This document shows, one piece after another, positions 6,303 through 17,357 of a DNA stretch of 34,637 bases. Source of the DNA: Herminiimonas sp. Lineage in GTDB: Bacteria; Pseudomonadota; Gammaproteobacteria; Burkholderiales; Burkholderiaceae_D. Location: contig JAQGMO010000129.1 of the NCBI GenBank assembly GCA_028292315.1, positions 1-34,637 of the forward strand. Direction: 5' to 3'. The translations under genes and the position numbers were made by a program. How positions within the stretch are numbered: the first letter of the stretch is position 1; each line of letters starts with the position of its first letter. A model generated the notes under the pieces. The model searched no databases and was not told the origin of the DNA. It saw only the letters and a list, made by a program, of their open reading frames with translations.

Positions 6303-8192
6303 TCACTCCGCCGCATTCATCCATTTATGCTGCTCCGCCCGATCCTTCGCCAACGCAATCGCACGCGTGATTTCACGATACACCGACAAGTCGAATCCAT
6401 CGCGATACGTCAGCAACAGGTTTTCCAGATACGGGACGATAAGATCGCTGTCCTGTAGATCGCTGATTACTTGCTCGATATCGGGAAACGCCGCCAGGCC
6501 GCGGCCTTGAGCGGATTCCTCTACCTGCAGCAAGGCGGGGAAATCGTCCTCGACGTCCGATCGGTCCTGGGCGCCATCCACCGCCGGAAACTGAATATCG
6601 AACTGTTGTTCGAGCCGATTCAATAACATCGCATACTTCGCGTGCTCGCTGGTCACACGATATAACTCGAGCAGATACAGGGACGGCGCCGGCAATATGG
6701 GCTTGTCTTCATCACTGTACGGCTCCAGGATTTCGATCGCCCTGAACGGATTGTGTTCGGACATCCAGACTTCCGCCAGTTGCAGCGCCGCCGAAGCTTC
6801 TTCCGCCTGCGGCGTGGACTGCACTTCCTCGACATTGACCGGCATGAGCATCGGCTCCACCGACCCGCCATAGAAAGACAATGGAGGAAGCTCTTTTTTC
6901 TCTTCGATGTGCTCAACCCCGAGGTCTTCCACCACAGGTTGGACAGCCTTAACCGCTGACACCGGCACCGGGGCCGGCTCAAACACTTCGGGCGGAACGA
7001 CAAATGGGGCAATATCCAGCTCTTTTTCCAGGGCTTCAAGCTTGCTCGGACGTACCGCCGAATTGCCGTCCACTGACGCGGCCACGCCCTCCGTTCCGGC
7101 TTCATTAAGGATATCGTCCCATGACGAGCGGTAATTATATTGCTCGCTGCGCCTGCGCCATAATAACCACCCGATGACACAGAGGGAAAGCAACAACAAT
7201 CCGCCGAGCGCCGCCACCCATGTAACAGGAATTAGTTCCTTGCGCGCGGCATCCATGGCCGCTTTCTCGACAAGGCTTTGCTGACGGATGCGCTCGGTTG
7301 CAGCCCGCAGGGCCTGTACCTCGGCCAGCAGCGCACGCATTTTCAAGTCGTTTTCCCGCGCCATTTCGGCCATCCGGAATTCAGCCGCTTTTTCCGCACT
7401 GCTCTGGATTTCCGGCTGCGCGGCGGTCACAGGCACGGTGACGGCAGGTACAGCGGGATTAACCGGAGACGTTGAAGTTTCGCCGGCCTTTGTCACGCTG
7501 TCCAACGACAAGGCATCGCTCGACGTCAGTCTTAATGTCGCGCGCGGGGCCGATTCGGCCTTTGCGGCCGGACGTCGCGGCGCCGCAGGTTTGGGAGCAA
7601 TTTTCTTTTCAAGGACGGGCCGGGCAGCCGGCGGGGCTGCGAGCGGGGTAGGCTCGCGATTGAGCGTGGCAGGCCCACGCGCTGCCGGCTGCGTTCGGGC
7701 CGGCTGACGATCGGGGTCATCAATGCCCGCACGGGCGACGCGCGACGCTATCGCATCAACAGCGGGGCCAACATCCCGCGCAGGTTGCCGCGACTGCGGC
7801 GCAGCTTGCGCTACACTGACCGGATCCAGCAGAATTTGATAACTGCGCCTGACCGACTGTGAACAGGCAATGTCTATGGCAATGGAAACCGCCGGCTCAT
7901 CGACCTTTTGCGTACTGGTAAGTCGAATCAGCGTTGACTGGGCCACACGTGAAATACCAACTTGCGCTATGGAAATAGCTCCGCCATCAATCGTTTCGAT
8001 ACGTGCGTGGACACAGCTGGCAGCCAAGTCATCGCGGCCATCGCCAAGCAACGGTATGCTTGCTACCAAGGGCTGGCCGAGCCCGGACTGCACTGAAATC
8101 GTCCCCAAACCGATCGCGTACCCGCTCACGCTCCAAACGGACAAAACGACAACTGGAAGCCAGCGAAGTGGACGCAACCGTACGCGATGCAT
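6303..8192 (-). CDS. FimV-like inner-membrane protein
   Basis: 629-residue protein with FimV architecture. It has a signal peptide (MHRVRLRPLRWLPVV..., cleavage near SGYA, residue 26) and the FimV N-terminal domain opening IGLGTISVQSGLGQPLVASIPLL. A long Pro/Ala-rich periplasmic linker and a short coiled coil (about 270-310) follow, then one transmembrane helix (about 324-346, ending WLLWRRR). The cytoplasmic part ends in a TPR-like helical region (DIEQVISDLQDSDLIVPYLENLL). FimV proteins organise polar structures such as type IV pili or secretion systems. No LysM domain was seen. The start at 8192 is chosen because the signal peptide begins there; an ATG at 8270 adds 26 residues with unusual content. 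No pilus genes are nearby. Confidence 0.8.
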   Translation of the reverse strand: MHRVRLRPLRWLPVVVLSVWSVSGYAIGLGTISVQSGLGQPLVASIPLLGDGRDDLAASCVHARIETIDGGAISIAQVGISRVAQSTLIRLTSTQKVDEPAVSIAIDIACSQSVRRSYQILLDPVSVAQAAPQSRQPARDVGPAVDAIASRVARAGIDDPDRQPARTQPAARGPATLNREPTPLAAPPAARPVLEKKIAPKPAAPRRPAAKAESAPRATLRLTSSDALSLDSVTKAGETSTSPVNPAVPAVTVPVTAAQPEIQSSAEKAAEFRMAEMARENDLKMRALLAEVQALRAATERIRQQSLVEKAAMDAARKELIPVTWVAALGGLLLLSLCVIGWLLWRRRSEQYNYRSSWDDILNEAGTEGVAASVDGNSAVRPSKLEALEKELDIAPFVVPPEVFEPAPVPVSAVKAVQPVVEDLGVEHIEEKKELPPLSFYGGSVEPMLMPVNVEEVQSTPQAEEASAALQLAEVWMSEHNPFRAIEILEPYSDEDKPILPAPSLYLLELYRVTSEHAKYAMLLNRLEQQFDIQFPAVDGAQDRSDVEDDFPALLQVEESAQGRGLAAFPDIEQVISDLQDSDLIVPYLENLLLTYRDGFDLSVYREITRAIALAKDRAEQHKWMNAAE

Positions 8193-8496
8193 TTTGTCTT
8201 TCAATAAGTGGTATGTCACTTTAATGTTTTGGAGAAATATAGTATTGAACGTTAGCCGGTTCGGCTTCATTCCTCAATGAAACAATAGAGTTTTTTGGTT
8301 CGCAGCAACAACCTTGCGGACCAAAACAGATGAAAGGCGGTTTTATGCCGATAGACGGCAGCCCGCGAATTCGGTGTTTCACGATGAAGTTTCCACACGG
8401 ATATTGATCGAACGATTAAATGTACCGAGCAATACAATACCCGCCGTTTGATGATGATCGTAATGACGGACATTTCTAAAGTTACAATGAAGTTAT

Positions 8497-9890
<1,394 letters not shown>

Positions 9891-10095
9891 CGCCAGGATT
9901 CAAATTATTGCACCTTAGTACTTTCGCATATACTGCGTAAGGTCGAAGACGGGACTGCACGCAGTTCCGCCGAACTTTCACAATCATCGCCCGGGCGATG
10001 TGGACGCTGTCGTGCCCCGCTGCGCCCATGCGGGTTTGACTCATGCTTAACATAGCGGTCGCCCGGCGCCGTTATAGAAGGAGAGGGACTGGACT

Positions 10096-12849
10096 ATGGT
10101 GAGACCAGCCAGGCGTGCAACGCTATGGTGGATCATGCCGGCTGTCGGCGTTTTGCTGGCTGGCCTGTTGCTGACCCTGGCGTTATGGGATTACAGTGTC
10201 CGGCAGTACCGGTTGCAGCTGCAGCGCGATTTCGAGGCGCACAGCGTGGCCATCAAAAGCGAAGTCGCACAGCGGCTGGGCATCTATTCACACGCGCTGC
10301 GCAGCGCGGTCGCGCTGTTCGACGCGACCGGCGAGGTCAGCCATGAATCGTGGCAGCGCTTCATAGCAGGAATGCGGCTGGAGGAAAATTATCCCGGACT
10401 GGTGGCAATGGCCTACGCACGCAACGTACGCTCTGATGAGATCGGAACCGTGCTCGAACAGGTTCGGCGCGATGGCATTCCCGATTTCACGTTGCGCCCT
10501 CCCGGCGAACGCCCGAATTATGTGATCGTTACGCATGTCGAGCCTATGACCAGCCAGAACCGCCTGGCACTCGGCTATGACGGGTACCATGACGCACAAC
10601 GCCGCCAGGTGATGGACACGGCGCGCGACACTGCAAGCCAGAGAATTACGGCAAAGCTCGGGGTCACCATCGATACCGGCGCAAACCCGCAACCGGCGGT
10701 AATCATGTATCTGCCGGTCTACCGCGGCCGCACCCCGGAGGCGCTGGCGGAGCGGCGTGATCAGTTGCTCGGGTTTGTGCTTTGTCCAATCCGTATCCCC
10801 GAACTGATGCCGCACGTGTTGGGCAACAGCGTCAACCGGATCGGTTTTTCTTTGTATGACGGCACGACCGAAAACGAGGCCACGCTGCTTTATCGTAATG
10901 CCCATTTCGCAGCAGGCGGCGCGCCGCTGTTGACCCAGCGCCAGAGCCTTCAGTTCGGCGGACGCGAATGGACCATGGTATTTAACAGCGCGGCAGCGGC
11001 GGGCTATGGGCAAGGGGCGTACCGGCCAGGCATCGTGCTGGGCAGCGGAATAGTACTATCCCTGCTGGTAGCGATGATCTTGCTATCGATGGCATCGACC
11101 CGGCACCGGGCAATCGGGCTGGCGGAGCAGATGACCCGTTCCCTCCGATCCGCCAAGGTCAAATGGCAGTCCCTGTTCACCCAGGCACCCCTCGGCATCG
11201 CACTGATGAGCAGGGATGGCCAGGTCACCGATTGCAATCACGCATACTGCACGATGATCGGTGCCACCCGAAGCCAGGCAATGGGCTTGTCTCCCGCATC
11301 GGAAACCTTTCGCGATTCGGTAAAGCCCTATATACACAAAGCGTTGTCAGGGCAGAAAGTAACTTTCGACAGTCCGTATCTCTCGCCCGATGGCAAGACC
11401 AGCCACTTCCGCTACCGTTTGCAGATGATTGAACAGGATGGTGATTTTTCAACCCTGCTTGCTTTCGTTGAAGACATCTCGGAGCAGCACCACGCCGCCG
11501 AGCGCATTGCATTTCTGGCGCAGTACGACAACCTGACCGGACTGGCCAACCGGGTGCTGCTCAAAGACCGGCTGAATCAGGCTATCCTCGCATCGAAACG
11601 CCGGAAGAAGCATTTGGCAGTGCTGTTCCTCGATCTCGATCACTTCAAGAACATCAATGATTCACTCGGGCACACGCTTGGCGACGGCGTACTGATCCAG
11701 ATCGCGCAACGGCTGGTCGCCACAGTGCGCGGCAGCGATACCGTGGCGCGGCTCGGCGGCGACGAGTTCGTGATCGTGCTGCGCGATGTCGACGCGTCCG
11801 AAGCCGTGGTCCGGGTCAGTGAAAAACTAATGGAGTGCATCACCGCGCCGGTGCATCTGGAAGGACATACGCTTGCGGTCACCGGCAGCATCGGTATCGC
11901 GCTGTTTCCGGAAAATGGAAACGATGTCGATACCCTGATCAAAAACGCGGATGCGGCGATGTACCATGCCAAGGGAAACAGCCGCAATAACTTTCAATTC
12001 TTCACGCCTGACATGAATGCCCGGGTCGTGGAAGCGCATGAAATTGAAGTGGCGCTGCATCGTACCCTGCGCGGTGAAGAAGGCCGGTTCCTGCTGCATT
12101 ATCAGCCGCAGGTCTCGATACCGGGCAATGCGCTGGTCGGCATGGAAGCGCTGATCCGCTGGGAGCGGCCGAAACTTGGCTTGGTGCCGCCCAATAGCTT
12201 TATTTCAGTGGCTGAAAACCGCGGGCTGATCAGCAGCATCGGTGAATGGGTATTGAACGAGGCCTGCCGTCAGAACCGGATCTGGCAGGATATGGGATTG
12301 CCGGCAGTGCCGATGGCCGTGAATATATCGGCCAGCCAGTTGCGCAATGACAGCCTGGTCGGGATAGTGCGCCGCGCATTGGCCGACAGCGGGCTCGATG
12401 CGCGCTACCTTGAACTCGAAATCACCGAGTCGGCGCTGGCGCATAATATCGAATTCGCGATCGGCCTGATGGATGAACTCAAGTCGCTCGGGGTGAAAAT
12501 CTCGATCGACGACTTCGGAACCGGTTATTCCTCACTCTCTTATTTGAAACGTTTTCCTATCGATAAGCTCAAGATCGATCGCTCATTCATCCGGGACATC
12601 AGCACCGACAAGGATGATGCCGCCATCACGCAAGCCATCATTGCAATGGGTAAAAGTCTGAACATGAAAGTGATTGCCGAAGGGGTTGAAACAATCGAAC
12701 AGTTGCGATTCCTGGAATTGCATCAATGCGACGAAGCGCAAGGCTATCTGTTCAGCAAGGCACTTGGTCCCGGCGCGATCGAACAGATACTGGAGAATTA
12801 TCCCGTTGCCGGCAAGAAGCCGCGAATCAGTGAGGACGCGGCGTTTTGA
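10096..12849 (+). CDS. Membrane CHASE-PAS-GGDEF-EAL cyclic-di-GMP protein
   Basis: 917-residue sensor for cyclic-di-GMP turnover. Transmembrane helix 1 (about 12-32), a periplasmic CHASE domain (about 70-265), helix 2 (about 312-334) and a PAS domain (about 350-470) precede GGDEF and EAL domains. The GGDEF active site is intact (GGDEF at 554-558), with an inhibitory I-site RGSD at 545-548. The EAL domain has EAL at 684-686, VNISASQL, LEITESAL, DDFGTGYSSL, LKIDRSFI and AEGVET, which together look catalytically complete. Both synthesis and breakdown of c-di-GMP are therefore possible, with the direction set by the CHASE/PAS inputs. GGAGAGG about nine bases before the ATG supports the start. It stands alone, preceded by a 205-bp gap with no clear feature. 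Confidence 0.95.
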   Translation: MVRPARRATLWWIMPAVGVLLAGLLLTLALWDYSVRQYRLQLQRDFEAHSVAIKSEVAQRLGIYSHALRSAVALFDATGEVSHESWQRFIAGMRLEENYPGLVAMAYARNVRSDEIGTVLEQVRRDGIPDFTLRPPGERPNYVIVTHVEPMTSQNRLALGYDGYHDAQRRQVMDTARDTASQRITAKLGVTIDTGANPQPAVIMYLPVYRGRTPEALAERRDQLLGFVLCPIRIPELMPHVLGNSVNRIGFSLYDGTTENEATLLYRNAHFAAGGAPLLTQRQSLQFGGREWTMVFNSAAAAGYGQGAYRPGIVLGSGIVLSLLVAMILLSMASTRHRAIGLAEQMTRSLRSAKVKWQSLFTQAPLGIALMSRDGQVTDCNHAYCTMIGATRSQAMGLSPASETFRDSVKPYIHKALSGQKVTFDSPYLSPDGKTSHFRYRLQMIEQDGDFSTLLAFVEDISEQHHAAERIAFLAQYDNLTGLANRVLLKDRLNQAILASKRRKKHLAVLFLDLDHFKNINDSLGHTLGDGVLIQIAQRLVATVRGSDTVARLGGDEFVIVLRDVDASEAVVRVSEKLMECITAPVHLEGHTLAVTGSIGIALFPENGNDVDTLIKNADAAMYHAKGNSRNNFQFFTPDMNARVVEAHEIEVALHRTLRGEEGRFLLHYQPQVSIPGNALVGMEALIRWERPKLGLVPPNSFISVAENRGLISSIGEWVLNEACRQNRIWQDMGLPAVPMAVNISASQLRNDSLVGIVRRALADSGLDARYLELEITESALAHNIEFAIGLMDELKSLGVKISIDDFGTGYSSLSYLKRFPIDKLKIDRSFIRDISTDKDDAAITQAIIAMGKSLNMKVIAEGVETIEQLRFLELHQCDEAQGYLFSKALGPGAIEQILENYPVAGKKPRISEDAAF

Positions 12850-12895
12850 CGCGATCTTGCACTTGTGTCTGGAGTTCCGTCATAATTAAACGAAA

Positions 12896-12918
12896 TTCGT
12901 TTCGAAATTCGAAACGAA
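12896..12918. promoter_or_regulatory. 23-bp perfect palindrome upstream of serC
   Basis: Arms TTCGTTTCGAA and TTCGAAACGAA flank a single central A. It lies 116 bp before the serC start and 46 bp after the c-di-GMP gene's stop. Further CGAAA/ACGAAA units surround it. It could be an operator for serC-serA, or an AT-rich stem at the transcript end. It lacks the GC-rich stem plus T-tract of a normal terminator. Confidence 0.4.
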
Positions 12919-13034
12919 ACGAAAATTCGGACCGTAAGTTCAAAAACAGCATTGGAAACCGGGATTCCGAGTAAAAATGTACACGTTAAAGCGGCGCCCC
13001 GAATCACTCAATCAATCAACCTGGAACAATACCC

Positions 13035-14114
13035 ATGCGTATTTTTAATTTCAGCGCCGGCCCTGCTGTACTGCCGGAACAAGTATTGCACCGCGCGGCC
13101 GAAGAAATGCTGGACTGGCATGGCAGCGGCATGTCCGTGATGGAAATGAGCCATCGCGGAAAAGAGTTCATTGGCATCGCCGATAAAGCGCAAGCCGACC
13201 TGCGAACGCTCTTGGCGATTCCAGACAATTACAAGGTCTTGTTCCTGCAAGGCGGCGCCATGGCCGAAAATGCCTTGATTCCGATGAATCTTCTCGGAAA
13301 AAAAACCGGGGCCGATTATATCAACACCGGTGAATGGTCGAAAAAATCAATCAAGGAAGCGAAGAAGTATTGTGCGGTGCACGTTGCCGCATCGGCCGAA
13401 GACAAAAATTTCACCTATGTGCCGCCGCAGGACAGCTGGAAGCTGAACCAGGATGCCGCTTATGTGCATGTCTGCACCAACGAAACCATCGGCGGGGTCG
13501 AGTACCACTGGGTACCGCAGACCGGCGAAGTGCCGCTGGTGGCGGACATGTCGTCCCATATCCTGTCGCGCGCGGTCGATGTCGCCAGATACGGCGTGAT
13601 CTATGGTGGCGCGCAAAAGAATATCGGTCCGGCCGGCTTGACGCTGGTCATCGTGCGCGACGATTTGCTCGGCCAGGCGTTGCCGATCACGCCGTCGGCC
13701 TTTAACTGGAAAGAGCAGGCCGACAATGACTCGATGCTGAATACGCCGCCGACCTACTCTATTTACATCGCCGGGCTGGTGTTTGAATGGCTGCTGGCCG
13801 AGGGCGGCATCGCCGCCATGGAAAAAAAGAATATCGCCAAGGCCGCGCTGCTGTACGACTATCTTGATCAGACCGGGTTCTACAGCAATCCGGTCGCCCC
13901 GGGCGATCGCTCGCGCATGAACATACCGTTCAAGCTGAAAGACGAGTCGCTGAACGAGGCTTTCCTGAAAGGCGCGCAGAAGAATGACATGGTGCAGCTG
14001 AAGGGGCATCGCGCGGTTGGCGGCATGCGCGCATCGATTTATAACGCGATGCCGCTCGAGGGTGTGCAGGCGCTGGTGGCTTACATGAAGGAGTTCGAGC
14101 GCACGAACGGTTGA
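13035..14114 (+). CDS. serC: Phosphoserine aminotransferase
   Basis: 359-residue PLP enzyme that converts 3-phosphohydroxypyruvate and glutamate to phosphoserine in serine synthesis (and acts in PLP synthesis). It opens with [18 protein letters not shown], the standard SerC N-terminus. The cofactor lysine is K195 in [12 protein letters not shown]. The conserved [14 protein letters not shown] and the C-terminal [14 protein letters not shown] are present, and the length matches the family. serA follows 60 bp downstream, so the first two serine-pathway steps are probably co-transcribed. The start codon has only a weak upstream GGAA. Confidence 0.97.
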   Translation: MRIFNFSAGPAVLPEQVLHRAAEEMLDWHGSGMSVMEMSHRGKEFIGIADKAQADLRTLLAIPDNYKVLFLQGGAMAENALIPMNLLGKKTGADYINTGEWSKKSIKEAKKYCAVHVAASAEDKNFTYVPPQDSWKLNQDAAYVHVCTNETIGGVEYHWVPQTGEVPLVADMSSHILSRAVDVARYGVIYGGAQKNIGPAGLTLVIVRDDLLGQALPITPSAFNWKEQADNDSMLNTPPTYSIYIAGLVFEWLLAEGGIAAMEKKNIAKAALLYDYLDQTGFYSNPVAPGDRSRMNIPFKLKDESLNEAFLKGAQKNDMVQLKGHRAVGGMRASIYNAMPLEGVQALVAYMKEFERTNG

Positions 14115-14174
14115 TGGTCGATGGCAGGGCAAGCTGTTGCAGCACTCCCAATAACAAGTGATTAAGGAGACGCC

Positions 14175-15359
14175 ATGACTAAATACCAAGTACTTACGCT
14201 GAATCAGATTTCCGCCAACGGCTTGAGCCGCCTGCCCGCCACACGCTATGTGGCGGGCCCGGAAATCGCCATGCCCGATGCGATCCTGGTGCGCTCGCAT
14301 GACATGCACCGCATGGATATCGCAACGGGCGTGCTGGCGATCGGACGGGCCGGCGCCGGCACCAATAATATCCCGCTGGCACAATTATCCAAACGCGGGA
14401 TTCCGGTTTTTAACGCGCCGGGCGCGAATGCCAATGCGGTGAAGGAACTGGTGCTGGCCGCCTTGCTGCTCGCGGCGCGCAACCTGGTTCCAGCGCTCGA
14501 TTACGTGGCTCGCCTGGAAGCGGATGCGCCGGACCTGGAAAAACAGGTCGAGAGCGGCAAGAAGCAGTTTGCCGGCGTTGAATTGCCGAACCGTACCCTG
14601 GGCATCGTCGGCCTCGGCGCAATCGGCAGCATGGTTGCCGACACGGCCCTCAAGCTCGGAATGAAAGTAATCGGCTACGACCCCGAGATCACCGTGGACG
14701 CCGCATGGCGCCTGCCGTCCAGCGTCGTCAAGGCCGCCCGCATCGAGGACCTGCTGCGCCAGTCCGACTTTGTAACGCTGCACCTTCCGCTAATCGACGC
14801 AACGCGGCACCTGCTTAATTCCGACCGGCTGGCGGTAATGAAACCGGGGGCGTTCCTGCTGAACTTTGCGCGCGACGCGATCGTCGACGATCAGGCAGTG
14901 GTCTCGGCGCTGCGCAAACGGAAGCTCAAGGCTTACCTGTGCGACTTCCCCAGCCCTACCCTGCTTGGCGAGCCCGGTGTCGTCGCGTTGCCGCACCTTG
15001 GTGCGTCGACCGAGGAAGCGGAAGAAAATTGTGCGGTAATGGTGGTCGAGCAGGTGCGCGCTTATCTTGAGCACGGCACGATTGCCAACGCGGTCAACTT
15101 TCCCAATGTCGACATGCTGCGTGAATCGCCTTACCGGATGTCTATCGCCAATGCCAACGTGCCGAATATGCTAGGACAGATTTCCACCGCGCTGGCGGCC
15201 TCCGGACTGAATATCCATAACATGGTCAACAAGTCGCGCGGCGATATGGCGTACACGCTGGTCGATGTGGACAGCCCGATACCCGCTGCGGCGCTTACGG
15301 CGATTTCGGCGATTGACGGCGTGCTGGCGGTGCGGGCGATCCCGGCGGAGCCAGTGTAA
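14175..15359 (+). CDS. serA: D-3-phosphoglycerate dehydrogenase
   Basis: 394-residue NAD-dependent dehydrogenase for the first step of serine synthesis. The Rossmann motif GIVGLGAIGS (about 138-147), the substrate-domain RAGAGTNNIP motif and the catalytic histidine H274 (LPHLGAST) are visible. A C-terminal ACT domain (about 320-390, NVPNMLGQISTALAASGLNIHNM) probably confers serine feedback. The length fits the short ACT-containing SerA class. AAGGAG just before the ATG gives a firm start. It lies behind serC in the same orientation. 2-hydroxyacid dehydrogenases can be hard to tell apart, but the serC neighbour and ACT domain settle it. Confidence 0.95.
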   Translation: MTKYQVLTLNQISANGLSRLPATRYVAGPEIAMPDAILVRSHDMHRMDIATGVLAIGRAGAGTNNIPLAQLSKRGIPVFNAPGANANAVKELVLAALLLAARNLVPALDYVARLEADAPDLEKQVESGKKQFAGVELPNRTLGIVGLGAIGSMVADTALKLGMKVIGYDPEITVDAAWRLPSSVVKAARIEDLLRQSDFVTLHLPLIDATRHLLNSDRLAVMKPGAFLLNFARDAIVDDQAVVSALRKRKLKAYLCDFPSPTLLGEPGVVALPHLGASTEEAEENCAVMVVEQVRAYLEHGTIANAVNFPNVDMLRESPYRMSIANANVPNMLGQISTALAASGLNIHNMVNKSRGDMAYTLVDVDSPIPAAALTAISAIDGVLAVRAIPAEPV

Positions 15360-15382
15360 CAGTGTAATTAACTGCCTTCTGG

Positions 15383-16207
15383 CTAGCCGGTCACCACGGT
15401 ATAGCTGCCGGCGTGTTCAGCCAGCCAGCGGCGTGACAGCTCGCATGACTGCTGCGCCGGATGGAAATCCGGCTGTTTATATTCCCGCCATGGCCGATAG
15501 GTCTGGCGAATCAATCCATCCCGCCCCAGCAAAAGACGGGCCGCGTTTTTCCAGGTAGCCCATTTCCATAGCGTCCCGTCGCGTCTGAGATTGTTGACGG
15601 TCTGCCGCAGCAGGTCGGCGAGAAAAATCATGGTAATGCGGCGAAACCATTTCATACGCCAGCCATGGCTGCCGTCCAGTGCAAGATACAGGTCAAAGGC
15701 AGTACTCTTGTGTTCGCTTTCTTCAGCCGAATGCCAAAGCCACATTGTTTTCAAGCGTGGCTCGCTGCCATCGAGCACGGTGTGATTGCGCAGTATCCAT
15801 TCCGCGAAGATAGCGGTGAAGTGTTCGTACGCGGCGGTAATGGCGAGGCAATGGCGCGGGTCGACACCCTCCAGCACCGCCTGACGTACCAGCGCGCGTG
15901 GCCCCCATCGATTGTCCAGGCCCTGCTTTTCAAGATGCGAATTGAACAAACCGTGGACCCGGCGATGCGTCGCTTCCTGGCCGATGAACCCCTGCGCCTC
16001 GCGCTGAAATTGCTGCTGCTTTTCCGGCGGAAGCTCTTTTAAACCCCTACGCACGCTATCGATGAAAAACTGTTCGCCGACCGGGAAGCTCATCGACAAC
16101 GCATTGAATAAAGCGGAAAGAAACGCATCGTCGGCGCACCAGTGGCGCGCGATCGGCGGTTCAAGGTCGATCAGCAAGCGGCGGACAACTAGATCGGTCA
16201 CACGCAT
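15383..16207 (-). CDS. PF10118 ferritin-like 'metal-dependent hydrolase' family protein
   Basis: 274-residue all-helical protein of the PF10118 family (annotated as predicted metal-dependent hydrolase). Spaced metal-ligand candidates resemble a ferritin-like di-iron site: E45, E78 with H81 (GQEATHRRVH), E128 with H129 (YEHFTA) and E162/E163 with H166 (HSAEESEHKS). The pairwise ExxH pattern is why I think a di-iron oxygenase or oxidase chemistry is at least as likely as hydrolysis. The end is 23 bp from the serA stop (convergent). The ATG at 16207 has GAAGG directly before it. The true substrate is unknown. Confidence 0.85.
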   Translation of the reverse strand: MRVTDLVVRRLLIDLEPPIARHWCADDAFLSALFNALSMSFPVGEQFFIDSVRRGLKELPPEKQQQFQREAQGFIGQEATHRRVHGLFNSHLEKQGLDNRWGPRALVRQAVLEGVDPRHCLAITAAYEHFTAIFAEWILRNHTVLDGSEPRLKTMWLWHSAEESEHKSTAFDLYLALDGSHGWRMKWFRRITMIFLADLLRQTVNNLRRDGTLWKWATWKNAARLLLGRDGLIRQTYRPWREYKQPDFHPAQQSCELSRRWLAEHAGSYTVVTG

Positions 16208-16355
16208 CCTTCAAAATCATGATGAAGACGAGCGACGATTGTACCGGGATTTGAATTGGATTTACTTTCCTGCAATTAGAACCATTCGTCTAATGCAATA
16301 CCGGCAAAGCTCGGGAGACTGCGCTGCAGCCGCTGCCGTTCTGCCGCGCAGTCCG

Positions 16356-16718
16356 CTACCGCCGGTGGCCGCCGTGCCGCCCGCGCCCATCACCCCACGG
16401 CCGCGACCCGCCGTGGCCCCCGGATTCCCCGCGCCAGAATCCGCGCCCGCCTTGCCAGCCATGATCATGGTAGCGGTGCGGCCCCCGCGAACGGTAACTG
16501 AAGTCGAAAAACAAGGGTGGCTGAACATATACCGGCGGGCCTTGATAGTAAGGCTGCGGGTAGGAGTGATACAAAGGGTCTGAATAAACCGTTTGCCCGT
16601 ACGGCCCCGTCTGGTACGGACCATATGCCGGGTCGTACACAGCGCATCCGGCTAGTCCTGAGGCCGCCAGAATGATAAGCGCCGTGCGCTTCGCCGTATT
16701 TTCCAAAAAGTGATTCAT
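16356..16718 (-). CDS. Small Gly/His/Arg-rich lipoprotein
   Basis: 120-residue predicted lipoprotein. A basic N-terminus and hydrophobic stretch end in the lipobox LAGC, with the lipidated cysteine at C25. The mature part is rich in Tyr/Pro/Gln (YDPAYGPYQTGPYGQ, YPQPYYQGPPVYVQPP). It ends in a Gly/His/Arg-rich tail with HRYHDHGWQGG and RGRHGGHRR, which may bind metal. Such small Tyr/Pro-rich lipoproteins are common and uncharacterised in Burkholderiales. A weak inverted repeat (TAAAATT 16755-16761 / AATTTTA 16774-16780) lies in the upstream region. Envelope location is inferred from the lipobox only. Confidence 0.78.
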   Translation of the reverse strand: MNHFLENTAKRTALIILAASGLAGCAVYDPAYGPYQTGPYGQTVYSDPLYHSYPQPYYQGPPVYVQPPLFFDFSYRSRGPHRYHDHGWQGGRGFWRGESGGHGGSRPWGDGRGRHGGHRR

Positions 16719-16885
16719 ACCTGATTATGGTATGACTGAATTCGCACCGGGGAGTAAAATTACGGTTGCTTACAATTTTATAGTACGCAATCCGCGATGC
16801 CTTTAATTGCTTCCTTTGCGCCTTTACGCGTTTGTGATCTTTGACCGGGTTGGTGTACTTTATACAGTCTGCTTTTCCGGCCGGC

Positions 16886-17155
16886 TTAAATTCCCATACG
16901 CTCCAGGATCGCCCCCAATTCCCTCAGCACCGGTTCCAGGCGCGGGTGTTCGGCGGCAAACTTCGCGGAAATTTCCTGGGTGCGTCCGGCAAGGCCGCCA
17001 GCCTCCGGCGGCTCATGGGTTTCCTGGCCCAGCAAGTGATGTATGTCCTGGTCCAGCACCTGCAACATATCCTTCAATTCCGGGTCCACCGACCCGGTGT
17101 TTGCAAGATCGGCATGCAACCTGTTCAGCGCATTTTTCAGTTTATCTGTTTCCAT
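16886..17155 (-). CDS. DUF4404 family protein
   Basis: 89-residue helical protein matching the DUF4404 pattern: a two-helix N-terminal part (LKNALNRLHADLANTGSVDPELKDMLQVLDQDIHHLL) and a C-terminal helix (FAAEHPRLEPVLRELGAILERMGI). The start at 17155 (METDK) has GGAACC just upstream; ATGs further up add residues unlike the family. No signal peptide or membrane helix. Function unknown. A perfect FNR/Anr-type box 112-125 bp upstream on the same promoter side suggests oxygen-responsive expression, which would be a useful functional clue. Confidence 0.75.
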   Translation of the reverse strand: METDKLKNALNRLHADLANTGSVDPELKDMLQVLDQDIHHLLGQETHEPPEAGGLAGRTQEISAKFAAEHPRLEPVLRELGAILERMGI

Positions 17156-17266
17156 AGGTTCCATCATTTTATTAAGCAAACATAGAGCGGCTTGCAATCA
17201 GCATACTACTAACTCATTGCGCCAGGTACTGTGCGACCCAGCACTATTCGGAATGCATTTACTTTA

Positions 17267-17280
17267 TTGATCCGGATCAA
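17267..17280 (-). promoter_or_regulatory. Perfect FNR/Anr-type box TTGATCCGGATCAA
   Basis: The sequence matches the FNR/Anr consensus TTGAT-N4-ATCAA exactly and is a perfect palindrome. On the minus strand, a weak -10-like AATAGT lies about 18 bp downstream, broadly consistent with a class II activator position. The only gene in that direction is the DUF4404 gene. To the right lies the end of the Bug receptor gene, so no other target is apparent. The CRP/Dnr family shares similar sites, so the exact regulator is uncertain. Confidence 0.55.
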
Positions 17281-17357
17281 TTTTATATCCTGTGGATGAC
17301 ATATGAACCCTTTTCTACCACCTGACTATGCGCCGGACACGCATCCCGGGGTCAGCA

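Noticed and set aside
13347-14384. 345-codon minus-strand frame
   Set aside because: Antisense to serC and the start of serA; His/Arg-rich composition typical of a shadow frame.
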